Shown here: positions 1 through 9,579 of the stretch, one piece after another
Layout: every line of letters starts with the position of its first letter
How positions within the stretch are numbered: the stretch's first letter is position 1
Assembly (NCBI RefSeq): GCF_025377685.1
Contig: NZ_JACEHK010000002.1
Location: 604,477 to 668,476, forward strand
Reading direction: 5' to 3'
From: Anaerobacillus sp. CMMVII
GTDB lineage: Bacteria > Bacillota > Bacilli > Bacillales > Anaerobacillaceae
DNA: 64,000 bases
Notes under the pieces: generated by a model
Told to the model about the DNA's origin: nothing
What the model saw: only the letters and a program-made list of their open reading frames with translations
The model's database searches: none
Made by a program: the position numbers and the translations under genes

Positions 1-73
1 AATGAGAAGAATGAAAGAACCAAGAAGAAATAATGCCATCATGTGACGGTTTCGTTAGATTGGAGTGAGGACA

Positions 74-628
74 TTGAAAATTAGCATCAACTTACTACCA
101 AATATAGAAAAAGAAAAAAGTTCAAATTTATTACTACTTCCGATCGCTGGCCTAATTTTGATCATTGCGGCTTCAGCGGTTTTATTGTACTCATATATTA
201 ACTTATCCAAGGAAGTTGATCGGTTAGAACAAACGATCGCTTCAAGCATTGAAACCAAAAACGAGTTACAGCAAGCTTTTTCCATAAAGACCACAGGAAT
301 TACTGAACATAATATTATCGATCAGTACCAAAATGTAAATGACTTTATTAATTCTATTTATAATGACACTGTTGGTTTGAAAACAAATGTTTATCAATTA
401 TTACCAGACAATGCGAACGTTGAAAGCTATGTTTTTACCATTGATGGTGATCTTCTTGTGACTGTAACGTTCCATTCAAAAGGAGACACGGCAATCTATC
501 TTCATCGTCTCTTACAAGCTGATTTTGTAACGAGCGCCTTAGTCACTTCAATCAAAAGTGATATAGAGGATGCAAGTTACACTTCGCTTTTTGAGGTGAA
601 GCTTAAAACGATGGAAGGTGAAGAATAA
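74..628 (+). CDS. PilN-like type IV pilus inner-membrane assembly protein
   Basis: This protein of about 184 residues opens with a short cytoplasmic ISINLLP motif, the typical start of PilN, followed by one membrane segment near residues 20-43, a coiled-coil stretch and a small extracytoplasmic domain. In the PilMNO complex PilN links the cytoplasmic actin-like PilM to PilO in the membrane. I place the start at TTG 74, because GGAG at 62-65 is spaced correctly for it, whereas the GTG at 65 overlaps that ribosome site. It shares one base (TAATG) with the next gene, so the two are translationally coupled. The family call rests on the motif, topology and the pilB/T/C genes downstream. Confidence 0.72.
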   Translation: MKISINLLPNIEKEKSSNLLLLPIAGLILIIAASAVLLYSYINLSKEVDRLEQTIASSIETKNELQQAFSIKTTGITEHNIIDQYQNVNDFINSIYNDTVGLKTNVYQLLPDNANVESYVFTIDGDLLVTVTFHSKGDTAIYLHRLLQADFVTSALVTSIKSDIEDASYTSLFEVKLKTMEGEE

Positions 629-2019
629 TGGGTGAGTGGATGAAAGTTAATCAGAAATTATTACTATATCTTTTTATTATCCTAATTTTAAGTCTATTAG
701 CCTTATATATGAATGTAATTAGACCTGTGTCTTTAGCGAAAGTAGAAAAAGAAACAGAATTAAATTCAATTGAAAACGAAATTCAAACATTCCAAATGAT
801 GATTGACAATCTTGAGCCACAAGACTTAACAGGTCAAGAACAAGCGAGTTTGTTAAAAAGTATTCCGATCCATCCCAATGTTGAACAAGTCATTGCTGAT
901 TTGGAGAAAACAGAACTTCAAACTAGAGTAGCGATTGATAGTATTGCTATTGGCCTCGCACCGAATCCTATGACTTTAGTAAATGCTGAGCAAAGTCAAA
1001 GTTCCGAAATTACCGAGCAATGGCGGCATATTTTCCCTGAAGCTGTCTATCAAATTTTAAGTGAGAGAATCAACCCCGTCAGAGATGTTAAATTATCTTT
1101 TGTTGAGTTTACAGTAGCAGTCAATGGATTTGAGGAAGATGTTGATGTTTTTGTAAGTGAGCTAGAAAAACTTGATCGTACAGTTCATATTCAAAGTTAT
1201 TTACTCAAAGAAAGTACCGAGTATCTAGAAGGAGTCAATGCAGAAATCATTTTCCGGGCATTTTATTGTGAAGATTTTGCGGCTTTTTTTGAAGGCGGGA
1301 CTGGTTTTGAACTTGATTATACCTTTGACCCAAGTTTAATTAATCGCTTTAAACCATCAATTGAAGACCCTACTGAACAAGAGGAAATGGTTGATCGTAA
1401 TGATATTAATCCTGATCATTTTGATCATGATGAAACATCCATGGATGATAATTACAAACATGACACAATTCGTAATGAAGGGGATAAGGTTTTTTACATT
1501 GTTCAAACTGGTGCCTATACAAACGTCTATTATTTAAATTATGCTTTACAAACGTTGGTAAACAAAGGATTTCATCCAAAGGTTCTTGAGGGAAGAATGA
1601 ATCTGATCTATACAGCAATTGATGTAAATGAGGCAGCCGCGATTCGGAAAGCAGAGCACTTAACCAATTCGGGCTTTGCTTCATTTGCATTTACCTTCCC
1701 ATTTAAAGCTGAACAGTCAGTCATTGACGAAGCATACGATGTTGTTGCTGCCATTTCAGAAGTCGGTAGAGAAGCACACTTACCAAGTGAGAGATTAACT
1801 GAAATTACAACAAAGATTGCAACCTATCTAACAAAAGCAGACCAATTGTTGACTACAGCAAACCATAGCCGTAAAGTAACGCTTGAAAAGACAATGACCT
1901 CTCTAGTACAAGCAGAAGTTGTCCTTACTAATTATCAAACAAGTCAAGACCCCTCCTTATTATGGGAAGTTGAAGGTCTAATATTAGATTTCGTCTTACT
2001 ATTGAACAGCAGTCATTAA
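628..2019 (+). CDS. PilO-like pilus assembly protein with C-terminal SPOR domain
   Basis: The 463-residue product has one N-terminal membrane helix (about residues 11-30), a coiled coil, and a middle region resembling PilO. An acidic linker follows, then a SPOR-type repeat at about residues 287-365 (VFYIVQTGAY ... FTFPF), and a helical tail. SPOR domains bind denuded septal peptidoglycan in characterised proteins. PilO pairs with PilN in the pilus alignment complex. A PilO/SPOR fusion is not the textbook layout and suggests that the pilus base is tethered to peptidoglycan; that is inference. The start overlaps the pilN stop, with AAGGTGAA upstream. Assignment as PilO is from position and topology more than from conserved residues. 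Confidence 0.65.
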   Translation: MGEWMKVNQKLLLYLFIILILSLLALYMNVIRPVSLAKVEKETELNSIENEIQTFQMMIDNLEPQDLTGQEQASLLKSIPIHPNVEQVIADLEKTELQTRVAIDSIAIGLAPNPMTLVNAEQSQSSEITEQWRHIFPEAVYQILSERINPVRDVKLSFVEFTVAVNGFEEDVDVFVSELEKLDRTVHIQSYLLKESTEYLEGVNAEIIFRAFYCEDFAAFFEGGTGFELDYTFDPSLINRFKPSIEDPTEQEEMVDRNDINPDHFDHDETSMDDNYKHDTIRNEGDKVFYIVQTGAYTNVYYLNYALQTLVNKGFHPKVLEGRMNLIYTAIDVNEAAAIRKAEHLTNSGFASFAFTFPFKAEQSVIDEAYDVVAAISEVGREAHLPSERLTEITTKIATYLTKADQLLTTANHSRKVTLEKTMTSLVQAEVVLTNYQTSQDPSLLWEVEGLILDFVLLLNSSH

Positions 2020-2087
2020 GACAAAAGGTCCACAGATATACGTGCATTCCCATTTGGGAAAAACGTAAAGGAAGGAGCGAAAAGCGA

Positions 2088-3758
2088 ATGGCTCAAAAGC
2101 AACGGAAGCGTTTAGGTGATTTATTAGTTGAAGCGGGAGTAATTTCAGAGGCACAGCTAATGACAGCGTTAGCTGAGCAAAAAAAGACGAAAAATCGTCT
2201 TGGTGATCAGTTAGCTGCGATGAATTTAGTTAGTGAGCAACAAATTATTGAAGTATTGGAGTTTCAGTTAGGTATCCCTCATGTTAATTTGTATAAACAA
2301 AAAATTGATCCGAATTTAATTAATGTAATTAGTGATGAAATGGCCCGTCGCTATCAAATGATTCCGATACGAAAAGAAGGGAATATTCTAGTTGTCGCCA
2401 TGGCTGATCCGCTTGATTACTTTGCCTTAGACGATCTTCGATTAAGTACCGGTTTTGATATTCAACCTGCGATTGCCAAGAAGCAGGAACTCCAACTGGC
2501 GATCAATCGTTATTATGGAATGCAAAAATCAATTGAACAGATGTTAAAGGATATTCCGACTGACGAAGATGATCAGGCCTATATTGAAGCGCAGCAATCT
2601 GATGATTCACCGGTTGCTAGAATGGTAAACCAGTTACTTCAACAAGCAGTTCAAATTGGGGCTAGTGATATTCATATTGATCCACATGAATATGAGACAC
2701 ATATTCGGTTTCGAGTAGACGGTGTCTTACGAACGGAAAAAACTGTCCCAAAAACGATGCAAAACATTCTTGTTTCGCGGATTAAAATCATGTCAAACCT
2801 GAATATTGCTGAAAAACGCTTACCACAAGACGGCCGATTTAAAATCGATGTGGATTTTCGGAAGATTGATCTTCGTGTTTCCTGCTTACCGACGATTTTT
2901 GGCGAGAAAATCGTGATGAGGCTGTTAGATACAGGAACAGTATCATTAGGGATTGAACATTTGGCTTTTTCAGGAGAAAATGAGGAAAACGTTCGAAAAA
3001 TGATCAAAAGTGCTTATGGAATCATTCTTGTAACAGGGCCTACTGGAAGTGGAAAATCTACGACCCTCTATACAGCACTACAGGAAATCAATACTGATTT
3101 TGTTAATATTATTACGGTTGAGGATCCTGTTGAGTATCAAGTTAAGGGGATCAATCAGGTTCAAGTAAATACAGCTATCGGCATGAGCTTCGCTGCTGGA
3201 TTACGTTCAATTTTACGGCAAGATCCTGATATCGTCATGGTCGGAGAAATTCGGGATACTGAAACAGCTGAAATTGCCCTACGTGCTGCTTTAACAGGTC
3301 ACTTAGTATTAAGTACACTTCATACGAACGATGCGATTAGTGCGATTAGCAGGCTTATTGATATGGGTATTGAACCATTTCTTGTCTCTTCTGCTTTACT
3401 TGGGGTAATTGGCCAACGATTAGTGCGTCGAGTCTGCCCAGCATGTGCGACTACGCATAAGCTTGCATATGAGGAGGAAGAATTATTCATTTCCCGGGGG
3501 CTTAGTGTCAACCATATTGTTAAAGGGGAAGGCTGTGCCGCTTGTAACAGTACGGGATACAGAGGTCGTATTGGCCTACACGAAACCGTTCTAGCTGATG
3601 ACAAGCTTCGTGAGATGATTACCCACAAACTTCCAGCTGCTCAATTTCTTAAGCATGCTCAGGAAAAGGGGTTTAAATCGATGTATGAAGATGGCTTAAT
3701 CAAGGTATCTGAAGGTAAGACTACCCTTGAAGAAGTATATCGTGTAACAATGGAATAA
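2088..3758 (+). CDS. pilB: PilB/GspE-type pilus extension ATPase
   Basis: The 556-residue protein powers pilus polymerisation by ATP hydrolysis at the cytoplasmic face. An MshEN-type N-terminal domain occupies about residues 1-150 (two RLGD-containing helices). The ATPase core has Walker A GPTGSGKST at 317-325, the Walker B/Asp-box segment RQDPDIVMVGEIRD and the His box TGHLVLSTLHTNDA. Near the C terminus two CxxC pairs (CPAC and CAAC) form the zinc site seen in PilB/GspE and absent from PilT. Length is normal for the family. RBS AAGGAGCG precedes ATG 2088. It lies ahead of pilT and pilC in one operon. Confidence 0.95.
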   Translation: MAQKQRKRLGDLLVEAGVISEAQLMTALAEQKKTKNRLGDQLAAMNLVSEQQIIEVLEFQLGIPHVNLYKQKIDPNLINVISDEMARRYQMIPIRKEGNILVVAMADPLDYFALDDLRLSTGFDIQPAIAKKQELQLAINRYYGMQKSIEQMLKDIPTDEDDQAYIEAQQSDDSPVARMVNQLLQQAVQIGASDIHIDPHEYETHIRFRVDGVLRTEKTVPKTMQNILVSRIKIMSNLNIAEKRLPQDGRFKIDVDFRKIDLRVSCLPTIFGEKIVMRLLDTGTVSLGIEHLAFSGENEENVRKMIKSAYGIILVTGPTGSGKSTTLYTALQEINTDFVNIITVEDPVEYQVKGINQVQVNTAIGMSFAAGLRSILRQDPDIVMVGEIRDTETAEIALRAALTGHLVLSTLHTNDAISAISRLIDMGIEPFLVSSALLGVIGQRLVRRVCPACATTHKLAYEEEELFISRGLSVNHIVKGEGCAACNSTGYRGRIGLHETVLADDKLREMITHKLPAAQFLKHAQEKGFKSMYEDGLIKVSEGKTTLEEVYRVTME

Positions 3759-3773
3759 AGGTGGTTATTGGTA

Positions 3774-4811
3774 ATGAATATGGCACAACTGCTAAACTTT
3801 GCGTTTCAAAACGGAGCATCAGACCTCCACATTACGATTGATACTACACCAATTGTTCGGATCAATGGAAAATTAAAAAAGATCGGAAGTACTCAGTTAA
3901 CACCAGCGATGACGGAGTCCTTCGCAAAAGAAATTACTACTGCTGAACAATATAATTTGTTTCAAACTCAAGGAGAGCTGGATTTTTCCTTCGCGTTAGA
4001 GGACGTTTGCCGCTTTCGTGTTAATGTCTTTAAACAAAAAAATGCAGTTAGCATCGTTTGTCGTGTCATCAATAGCAAAATTCCAACCTTTGAAGAATTA
4101 AGATTACCTGAGGTTTGTAGACATTTTGCAAAACAAACTCAAGGGCTACTGTTAGTAACAGGCCCGACAGGTAGTGGTAAATCTACTACTTTAGCAGCGA
4201 TGATTGATTATATCAATCAGACGATGAACAAGCATATTCTTACACTTGAAGATCCAATCGAGTACTTACACCAACATAATCGAAGTATTGTTAATCAACG
4301 AGAAGTGGGTAGTGATAGCCACTCGTTTTCAACCGGTCTACGTGCTGCGCTCCGTCAAGATCCGGATATTATCCTGGTCGGGGAAATGCGTGATGTTGAA
4401 ACGATTTCAACTGCATTAACAGCCGCTGAAACAGGGCACTTAGTCCTTGCAACACTTCATACAACAGGTGCAGCCCAAACGGTAGATCGGATTATTGATG
4501 TGTTTCCAGGCGATCAACAACAGCAAATACGCACCCAACTAGCGGTGGCGCTATCCGGAGTGATTTCACAGCGTCTGTTGCCAATGCCTGGTGACCGCGG
4601 CCGTGTTGCGGCTATGGAAATACTAGTGAATGTTCCAGCAACTGCTAATCTAATTAGATCAGATAAAGTTCATCAAATATTAACAGTATTAGAAACGTCA
4701 AAATCGCTTGGGATGCAAACGATGAGCATGGCAGTTGAAAATTTAGTAAACCAAGGCCTTGTTACTAGACAAGATGCAGATGAATTTGTTCCTAACTGGA
4801 ACAAACGGTAG
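3774..4811 (+). CDS. pilT: PilT twitching-motility retraction ATPase
   Basis: This is a 345-residue hexameric ATPase that depolymerises pili for twitching and DNA uptake. Visible motifs are ASDLHI near the N terminus, Walker A GPTGSGKST at about 130-138, RQDPDIILVGEMRD, and TGHLVLATLHTTGA. It lacks the MshEN domain and the zinc cysteines of PilB, which separates the two paralogues. I prefer ATG 3774 over TTG 3768 because the AAAGGTGG ribosome site at 3757-3764 is nine bases from the former. The gap after pilB is only 15 bases. Having a PilT paralogue suggests real retractile pili rather than only a competence pseudopilus. Confidence 0.95.
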   Translation: MNMAQLLNFAFQNGASDLHITIDTTPIVRINGKLKKIGSTQLTPAMTESFAKEITTAEQYNLFQTQGELDFSFALEDVCRFRVNVFKQKNAVSIVCRVINSKIPTFEELRLPEVCRHFAKQTQGLLLVTGPTGSGKSTTLAAMIDYINQTMNKHILTLEDPIEYLHQHNRSIVNQREVGSDSHSFSTGLRAALRQDPDIILVGEMRDVETISTALTAAETGHLVLATLHTTGAAQTVDRIIDVFPGDQQQQIRTQLAVALSGVISQRLLPMPGDRGRVAAMEILVNVPATANLIRSDKVHQILTVLETSKSLGMQTMSMAVENLVNQGLVTRQDADEFVPNWNKR

Positions 4812-4840
4812 TGAAATTTTAATGAAGGGGAGAGAATCGT

Positions 4841-6052
4841 ATGCTCTTTCTTTATAAGGCAATCGATGCAAAAACAGGTAAAGAAATTTCCGGGAAATTA
4901 AATGCCCCTTCTAAAGATGTAGCAGCTTCTGAGCTTAAGGGAAAAGGGCTCTATGTAGCTGAGCTGAAAGAGCAAAAGGAAAGCATATTAACAGTTGACC
5001 TAAACTTAGTGATCGGTCCGCCTGTAAGTAATAAAGATTTCGTTATTTTTTGCCGTCAATTAGCAACATTAATTAAAGCTGGGACATCGATTTTAGACTC
5101 GGTTCGGCTCTTAGGAGATCAGGTGTCTTCAAAGCCTTTCCAAAAAGCGCTAGATGGAATTTACGAAGAATTACGTTCCGGTAATCCTCTTTCAGAAGCT
5201 TGTATGAAACACCCCAAGATATTTGATAAAGTTTTTATTAATATGGTTCGAGCAGGGGAGACAAGTGGTGATTTAGAAGGTGTTTTAGATAGGATGGCAA
5301 CTTTCTATGAGAAAGGCCACAAAGTGAAGGAAAAGGTGAAATCTGCCTTGATGTACCCAATTGTGGTTTCGATTGTAGCTGTCATTGTCGTCGTTATTTT
5401 ATTAACACAGGTTTTACCGAGTCTCTTAAATAATTTAACAGCAATGGGTGGAGAAATTCCTGTTCCTACAAAGGTTGTTATGGCTTTATCTAACTTTCTA
5501 GTTGCCCAGTGGTATCTAGCTGCTTTGATCGTGATCTTTTTCGTATTAGTTTTTATCGCAATAAAACAGAACCCTAAAGGAAAGTATATGTTGGATTATG
5601 CAACATTAAAAATACCAATTTTCGGTGTACTCATCCAAAAACAAATGATTGCACGGATAACAAGAACAATGGCATCGATGTTTAAAAGTTCAGTTCCCGT
5701 GCTTCAAACTTTGACGATGAGTGCTGAAATCTCAAATAATGTCGTAGTCGCTAAAGTTCTAAATGAAGCGAAAGAGTCATTACGAAGTGGTGAAAGTCTA
5801 TCAGCCCCATTAGCAAAGAGTTGGCTTTTTCCAAAAATGGTGACTCATATGATTAAGGTTGGCGAAGAAACAGGGCAAATGGATACAATGCTTGAAAAGA
5901 TTGCAGACTTTTATGAGGATGAAGTTGAACAGATGGCTAGTCGTTTAAGTTCAATCATTGAACCTTTAATGATTGCTATACTAGGGATTATTGTCGGTAC
6001 CATTGTTCTTGCTGCCATGCTCCCAATGTTTTCAATCTATCAACAAATATAG
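4841..6052 (+). CDS. pilC: PilC/GspF-type pilus inner-membrane platform protein
   Basis: The 403-residue polytopic protein forms the platform on which PilB and PilT act. It has the family's duplicated layout: a cytoplasmic T2SSF domain (about 68-190) beginning FCRQLATLIKAG, two membrane helices around 170-235, a second domain beginning ITRTMASMFKSSVPV, and a final membrane helix near 375-398. Length equals the family norm. RBS GGGGAGAG precedes ATG 4841. It closes the pil operon and is followed by a hairpin terminator. No pilin or prepilin peptidase gene is present in the window, so these must lie upstream or elsewhere. Confidence 0.94.
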   Translation: MLFLYKAIDAKTGKEISGKLNAPSKDVAASELKGKGLYVAELKEQKESILTVDLNLVIGPPVSNKDFVIFCRQLATLIKAGTSILDSVRLLGDQVSSKPFQKALDGIYEELRSGNPLSEACMKHPKIFDKVFINMVRAGETSGDLEGVLDRMATFYEKGHKVKEKVKSALMYPIVVSIVAVIVVVILLTQVLPSLLNNLTAMGGEIPVPTKVVMALSNFLVAQWYLAALIVIFFVLVFIAIKQNPKGKYMLDYATLKIPIFGVLIQKQMIARITRTMASMFKSSVPVLQTLTMSAEISNNVVVAKVLNEAKESLRSGESLSAPLAKSWLFPKMVTHMIKVGEETGQMDTMLEKIADFYEDEVEQMASRLSSIIEPLMIAILGIIVGTIVLAAMLPMFSIYQQI

Positions 6053-6063
6053 TAATAAATTAG

Positions 6064-6112
6064 AGGGCTGTCCCATAAGTTAGAGTAACTGACTTATAGG
6101 CAGTCCTTTTTG
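6064..6112 (+). terminator. Rho-independent terminator of the pil operon
   Basis: The imperfect inverted repeat AGGGCTGTCCCATAAG / CTTATAGGCAGTCCT is followed by TTTTT, 12 bases after pilC. The left arm also resembles the ends of some IS elements (GGCTGTCCCATAAG), so the hairpin may derive from an old insertion. Confidence 0.7.
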
Positions 6113-6349
6113 GTATTCAACTGCTGTAAGTTTTTAGCTACAAAACTAAACAAAACATTAATACTTTTCATGTTACGTTTTGAGAATGGCCAAGCAGCTC
6201 TCAAAGATTTTAAACGTATTATTGGAAAAGATTCATATTTTCAGATATCTTGTCATACATCTGTAACGTATTGGTATAAGTCCGTTTAACAGGACGTGTT
6301 CCTTATGTTTACGGAAGCAACTAAAATTATAATAGAGGAGGAGAGGTAG
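6113..6349. other. Intergenic region between pilC and spoVID
   Basis: This spacer holds only a 39-codon open frame (6170-6289) whose product (starts MLRFENGQAALK) might be a transposase scrap; it has no good ribosome site and I do not call it a gene. The spoVID ribosome site GAGGAGGAGAGG lies at its end. A mother-cell promoter for spoVID is expected here but I cannot point to one with confidence. Confidence 0.4.
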
Positions 6350-7566
6350 TTGACACAAGATCATTCATCAAAGCTATCATTTTCCATTGAAGAATCAGTG
6401 TGGCTCAATAAAGGTCAGGAAGTAGCCGAAATCGTATCTTTATCATTAGATCCTGAAATTACAGTACAAGAACATGGGGAATATGTACTTATTCGTGGGG
6501 GTTTAAAGTTAACAGGAGAGTACCGTTCATCAGGTAACAGTACCGTTTCTGAGGAGGACAATGAGTCACTTTCAACGCAAGTTGCATTTCGATCAATCGA
6601 AGAAGTAACGTTAAATGAAGATGGGACAGGTGAAATCAGACATCACTTTCCAATCGACGTCACCATTCCACAAGAGAGAATTAGAAGTTTAGACGATATA
6701 TATGTAATTGTAGATTCGTTTGATTATGATTTACCAGAACGTGGATGTATCCAATTAACAGCAGATGTCTCGATAACCGGTATGTCAACTGGTAAAGTGA
6801 ACAGAGATATTACGGAAGCTGATGTAGAGGCAGAACAAGAAGACCGTACGTTCCATTATGAGGCTTATGATCAGGAACGTTTTGAACATGATGAAACAAT
6901 CGTTGAGTTCCCAACTGCTCCATCTTTAGAACAAGAGGAAGAAGTTGAGGTTGAAGAAGAAGAAGAAGAAGTAGAAGTAGAAGAAGTGGAAGTCCAAGTA
7001 GTAGCAGAACATAGAGAAGAGTTAGCTAGTCGTAGTGAAGAAAGTGAAGAAGTGGCAGAAATTTCTGAAGAGGTTGAAGCCATTGCGGAAGGCACGGAAG
7101 AGGTCTTGGAAGTAGAGGTAGAGGTAAAGAGATAAAATCTCCTGCGATCGCTTTTGGGGTGGTAAAAGAGCGTCCTAAGACCGAAACGGCTGTTGAAACA
7201 ACAGAACAACCTCAAGCTACAAAGGAAGTATTTAGTGTTGCAAAAAGTTTTACAGGTGAAAGAAAACAAAAGCAGCAGCAAGAAACACCAAGAAGTGAAG
7301 GAGAAGTTTCTGAAGTTGAGGAAAACCAAGAAAATGAAGTGAAAAAACATCGGGAAGAAAATGCCTTATATTTAACGAAAATGCTTACCAAAGGGGAAGA
7401 AGAGCAGTTTAAGAAATTGAAGCTTTGTATTATTCGGGAGAATGAGACACTTGAAACAATTGCCTCCCGATATGAAATAAACCAAAGTACACTAATTAGG
7501 GTAAATCGTTTAAACGATGCGAATGTATCAGAGGGACAGATTTTATATATTCCTGTTACAAAATAA
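6350..7566 (+). pseudogene. spoVID: SpoVID spore-coat morphogenetic protein, frameshifted
   Basis: The N-terminal 260 residues (starting at TTG 6350 after GAGGAGGAGAGG) match the SpoVID N-domain: LSFSIEESVWLNKGQEV, a beta-rich region and FPIDVTIP. SpoVID is recruited by SpoIVA and drives coat encasement of the forespore. An acidic Glu/Val linker (about 195-260) follows, and the frame then stops at 7135. The next frame, open upstream with no stop and continuing to 7566, encodes the rest of the linker and a C-terminal LysM domain (LCIIRENETLETIASRYEI), which SpoVID also has. Restoring one A in the AAA run at 7126-7128 joins both parts into about 405 residues. Read as one gene, it is complete though shorter than the 575-residue B. 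subtilis protein. Confidence 0.88.
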
Positions 7567-7590
7567 AGCTATAGGATAGGGTGCAATAAA

Positions 7591-8517
7591 ATGGATATGT
7601 TACGTCGGGTGAAAATGGAATATGGCTTATCGGAACTGAAGTGGGTTAACGCTAATCAAATCTTTCAAAGTGAAAGTGGAATGAAGCGAATCCGAATTTG
7701 GAAGGATAAGCAATTGTTGCAGTGGCACATTAAATGGCGTGATGAAATTAGTAAACAGTCGGGCATATTGTTAGATCGGATGATACGAACAAAGAATGGA
7801 GAGCCATTTTTCATTTGTGATAAAGGCTGGGCAACTATTCATGACGAGATTGAGGAGTCTTATCCTTCAAAGGGAAAAGAAAAGGATTGGGGAAGGCTTT
7901 TCGGAACGGCGTTAGCATTTGGGCTAAAACAAAGTGATGAGTGTCAGCGTTTTAGGAAAATGCAAGACCAACCTTTAAATGAAATCAAAGAAACAATATC
8001 TAAGCTAAAAACATTAGATCCGATGGCAAAACTCGTGTTAGAGCGTAGTTACTTTGAAGCGATTAAGAGAAGAAGAAAAGCGCTCGATTTGAGAGAACGT
8101 ATCCAAATAAATAAGCTCCCTATCTTAACTCCTTTTATAACTTTAGCTGATGCCAAAGAAGTATTTTTCAATCTGTTTTGGGTATGTGGTGAAGAGCAAC
8201 CAATCAAGGGATATGATCCTATGCGGAAATTACTTGAAGAATGGTATATCAAAAATGGTGAAGCCTCTACTATTGATTTACTTAATTCAATCAATAATTA
8301 TTTTTCTTTAAAAGGAGATCATGGTGTTCAACTTTTAGCGGAATGTTTGGTACCATCAGAACTAGGACGTACAGTTTCACAGCTAGAAACGAAGACTGAC
8401 AAAGAAACGGCTAATGTCATGAATCAATTTTTTAATAGTTGGGAAACATCTAGAAAACTCGTCATACTCCTTGGCAATTGGATTGAGGAAGACAGAGAAA
8501 AGGTGGTGGCAAAATGA
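7591..8517 (+). CDS. Uncharacterised CotS/YsxE-like protein in the spoVID-ysxE interval
   Basis: The 308-residue product is soluble and lies between spoVID and ysxE, overlapping ysxE by four bases (ATGA), so it is almost surely expressed with them in the mother cell. The N-terminal 110 residues show a pattern like a degenerate kinase-fold N-lobe seen in CotS-family coat proteins (a Trp-rich strand, RIRIWKDKQLLQWH, then a HDEIEESYPSKGKEKDWGRLFG stretch broken by basic residues), but I see no catalytic loop. The C-terminal half is helical. In B. subtilis spoVID is followed directly by ysxE, so this is an extra gene. A coat or spore-envelope role is inference from position. Confidence 0.6.
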   Translation: MDMLRRVKMEYGLSELKWVNANQIFQSESGMKRIRIWKDKQLLQWHIKWRDEISKQSGILLDRMIRTKNGEPFFICDKGWATIHDEIEESYPSKGKEKDWGRLFGTALAFGLKQSDECQRFRKMQDQPLNEIKETISKLKTLDPMAKLVLERSYFEAIKRRRKALDLRERIQINKLPILTPFITLADAKEVFFNLFWVCGEEQPIKGYDPMRKLLEEWYIKNGEASTIDLLNSINNYFSLKGDHGVQLLAECLVPSELGRTVSQLETKTDKETANVMNQFFNSWETSRKLVILLGNWIEEDREKVVAK

Positions 8518-9536
8518 TAACTAATAATGCCCCACGAAACTCTATCGGGCATATTCTTTTTCAATACGATTTATATCCAGAGAAAATTGAGCAATTTGGC
8601 AAGGTGAAAAAAATAGTCTCACCAAGGGGGACCTTTGCCCTAAAAGAGTCTTCAATGAGTAGAGACCAAGCTCAATGGTTTTCACATGTGATGAACAGGT
8701 TAGAGAAGCTAAATTACAAACAATTACTGCCTCTAATACCGACGAAATATGGAGACTTAACAATTAATTATGGGGATAAAACGTACTATTTACAGCCTTG
8801 GTTCCAGGAAGATGCGCAAATTCCTGATGATAATAAAGAAAAGAAATTGTTCAAACAGATGGGAAAGCTTCATGGCCTAACTGTGAAACATCAGGAATTT
8901 TCAGAGGAAACCATCAAGAAGTCATATCAGGATTTAATTAACCGCTGGGAAAAAAGGCGTCTTGAAATGGAGTATTTTGCGGAGGAAGCAGAAAGAAAAA
9001 CGTACATGTCTCCTTTTGAGCTCACCTTTCTTACCCATTACAGTAGGCTCGATATGATGGCCAAAAGTGCTAGCAATTATTTAAAAGAGTGGCACGATGA
9101 ATGTCTTGAAAAAAAGAGCTTTCGAGCAGTTCTCTGCCACGGGAAATTAGACCGTACCCATATTTTTTATCATCCCAATGGCTATGGTTATTTATTTAAT
9201 TTTGAAAAAGCAGTCCTTGATACACCTGCAAGAGATTTAGCTATCTCGTTTCGAAAGTCATTTCAGTATACATTATGGAATGAAGATCAGGGGGCCGATT
9301 GGTTAGAAAACTACCAGCAGTTTCTACTGCTTGAGGAGGAAGAGAAAAAATTATTTGCGAGTTATATAATTTACCCTGAACTCATCTTCCATTGTCTAGA
9401 TTTATATAAAAAAAGAGATGGTAGTATCACAGAGCTCCAATATGTCCAGCTATTAGAGAAGAGAATTATTACAATGACAAGAGTCAACCATTTTATTCAT
9501 AAAACATTATTGAATCAAGAAAGCAGTCAACCTTAG
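8514..9536 (+). CDS. ysxE: YsxE, CotS-family spore-coat kinase-like protein
   Basis: The 340-residue protein has the aminoglycoside-phosphotransferase fold of the CotS family. The catalytic-loop region reads LCHGKLDRTHIFYH, where the usual HGDxxxxN is altered (Lys for Asp, His for Asn), and the metal-binding segment appears as NFEKAVLDTPARDLA. Catalytic activity is therefore doubtful, which is common among coat kinase homologues. YsxE is a SpoVID- and SpoIVA-dependent coat protein in B. subtilis. It overlaps the preceding gene at ATGATAA and its stop codon lies inside a terminator hairpin. Confidence 0.88.
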   Translation: MITNNAPRNSIGHILFQYDLYPEKIEQFGKVKKIVSPRGTFALKESSMSRDQAQWFSHVMNRLEKLNYKQLLPLIPTKYGDLTINYGDKTYYLQPWFQEDAQIPDDNKEKKLFKQMGKLHGLTVKHQEFSEETIKKSYQDLINRWEKRRLEMEYFAEEAERKTYMSPFELTFLTHYSRLDMMAKSASNYLKEWHDECLEKKSFRAVLCHGKLDRTHIFYHPNGYGYLFNFEKAVLDTPARDLAISFRKSFQYTLWNEDQGADWLENYQQFLLLEEEEKKLFASYIIYPELIFHCLDLYKKRDGSITELQYVQLLEKRIITMTRVNHFIHKTLLNQESSQP

Positions 9537-9560
9537 GTTATAAGGTTACTGCTTTTTTTT
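9522..9560 (+). terminator. Terminator overlapping the ysxE stop codon
   Basis: AGCAGTCAACCTT and AAGGTTACTGCT pair into a long stem around AGGTTAT, followed by eight T. The left arm is within the last codons of ysxE. Confidence 0.85.
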
Positions 9561-9579
9561 AGTTAGGCTTTATAGCAAA

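Noticed and set aside
1..46. Tail of an upstream gene at the window start
   Set aside because: Two frames are open (stops at 31-33 and 44-46) and neither can be matched to PilM or another family from so few codons.
6170..6289. 39-codon frame between pilC and spoVID
   Set aside because: No ribosome site and no recognisable family; at most a transposase scrap.
6900..7160. Programmed frameshift in spoVID
   Set aside because: No slippery heptamer with a downstream structure is evident, and the same kind of -1 loss occurs in four other genes, so error is simpler.
6871..7350. 159-codon reverse frame opposite spoVID
   Set aside because: Its Ser/Thr-rich product is the shadow of the GAA/GTA linker of SpoVID and it has no ribosome site.
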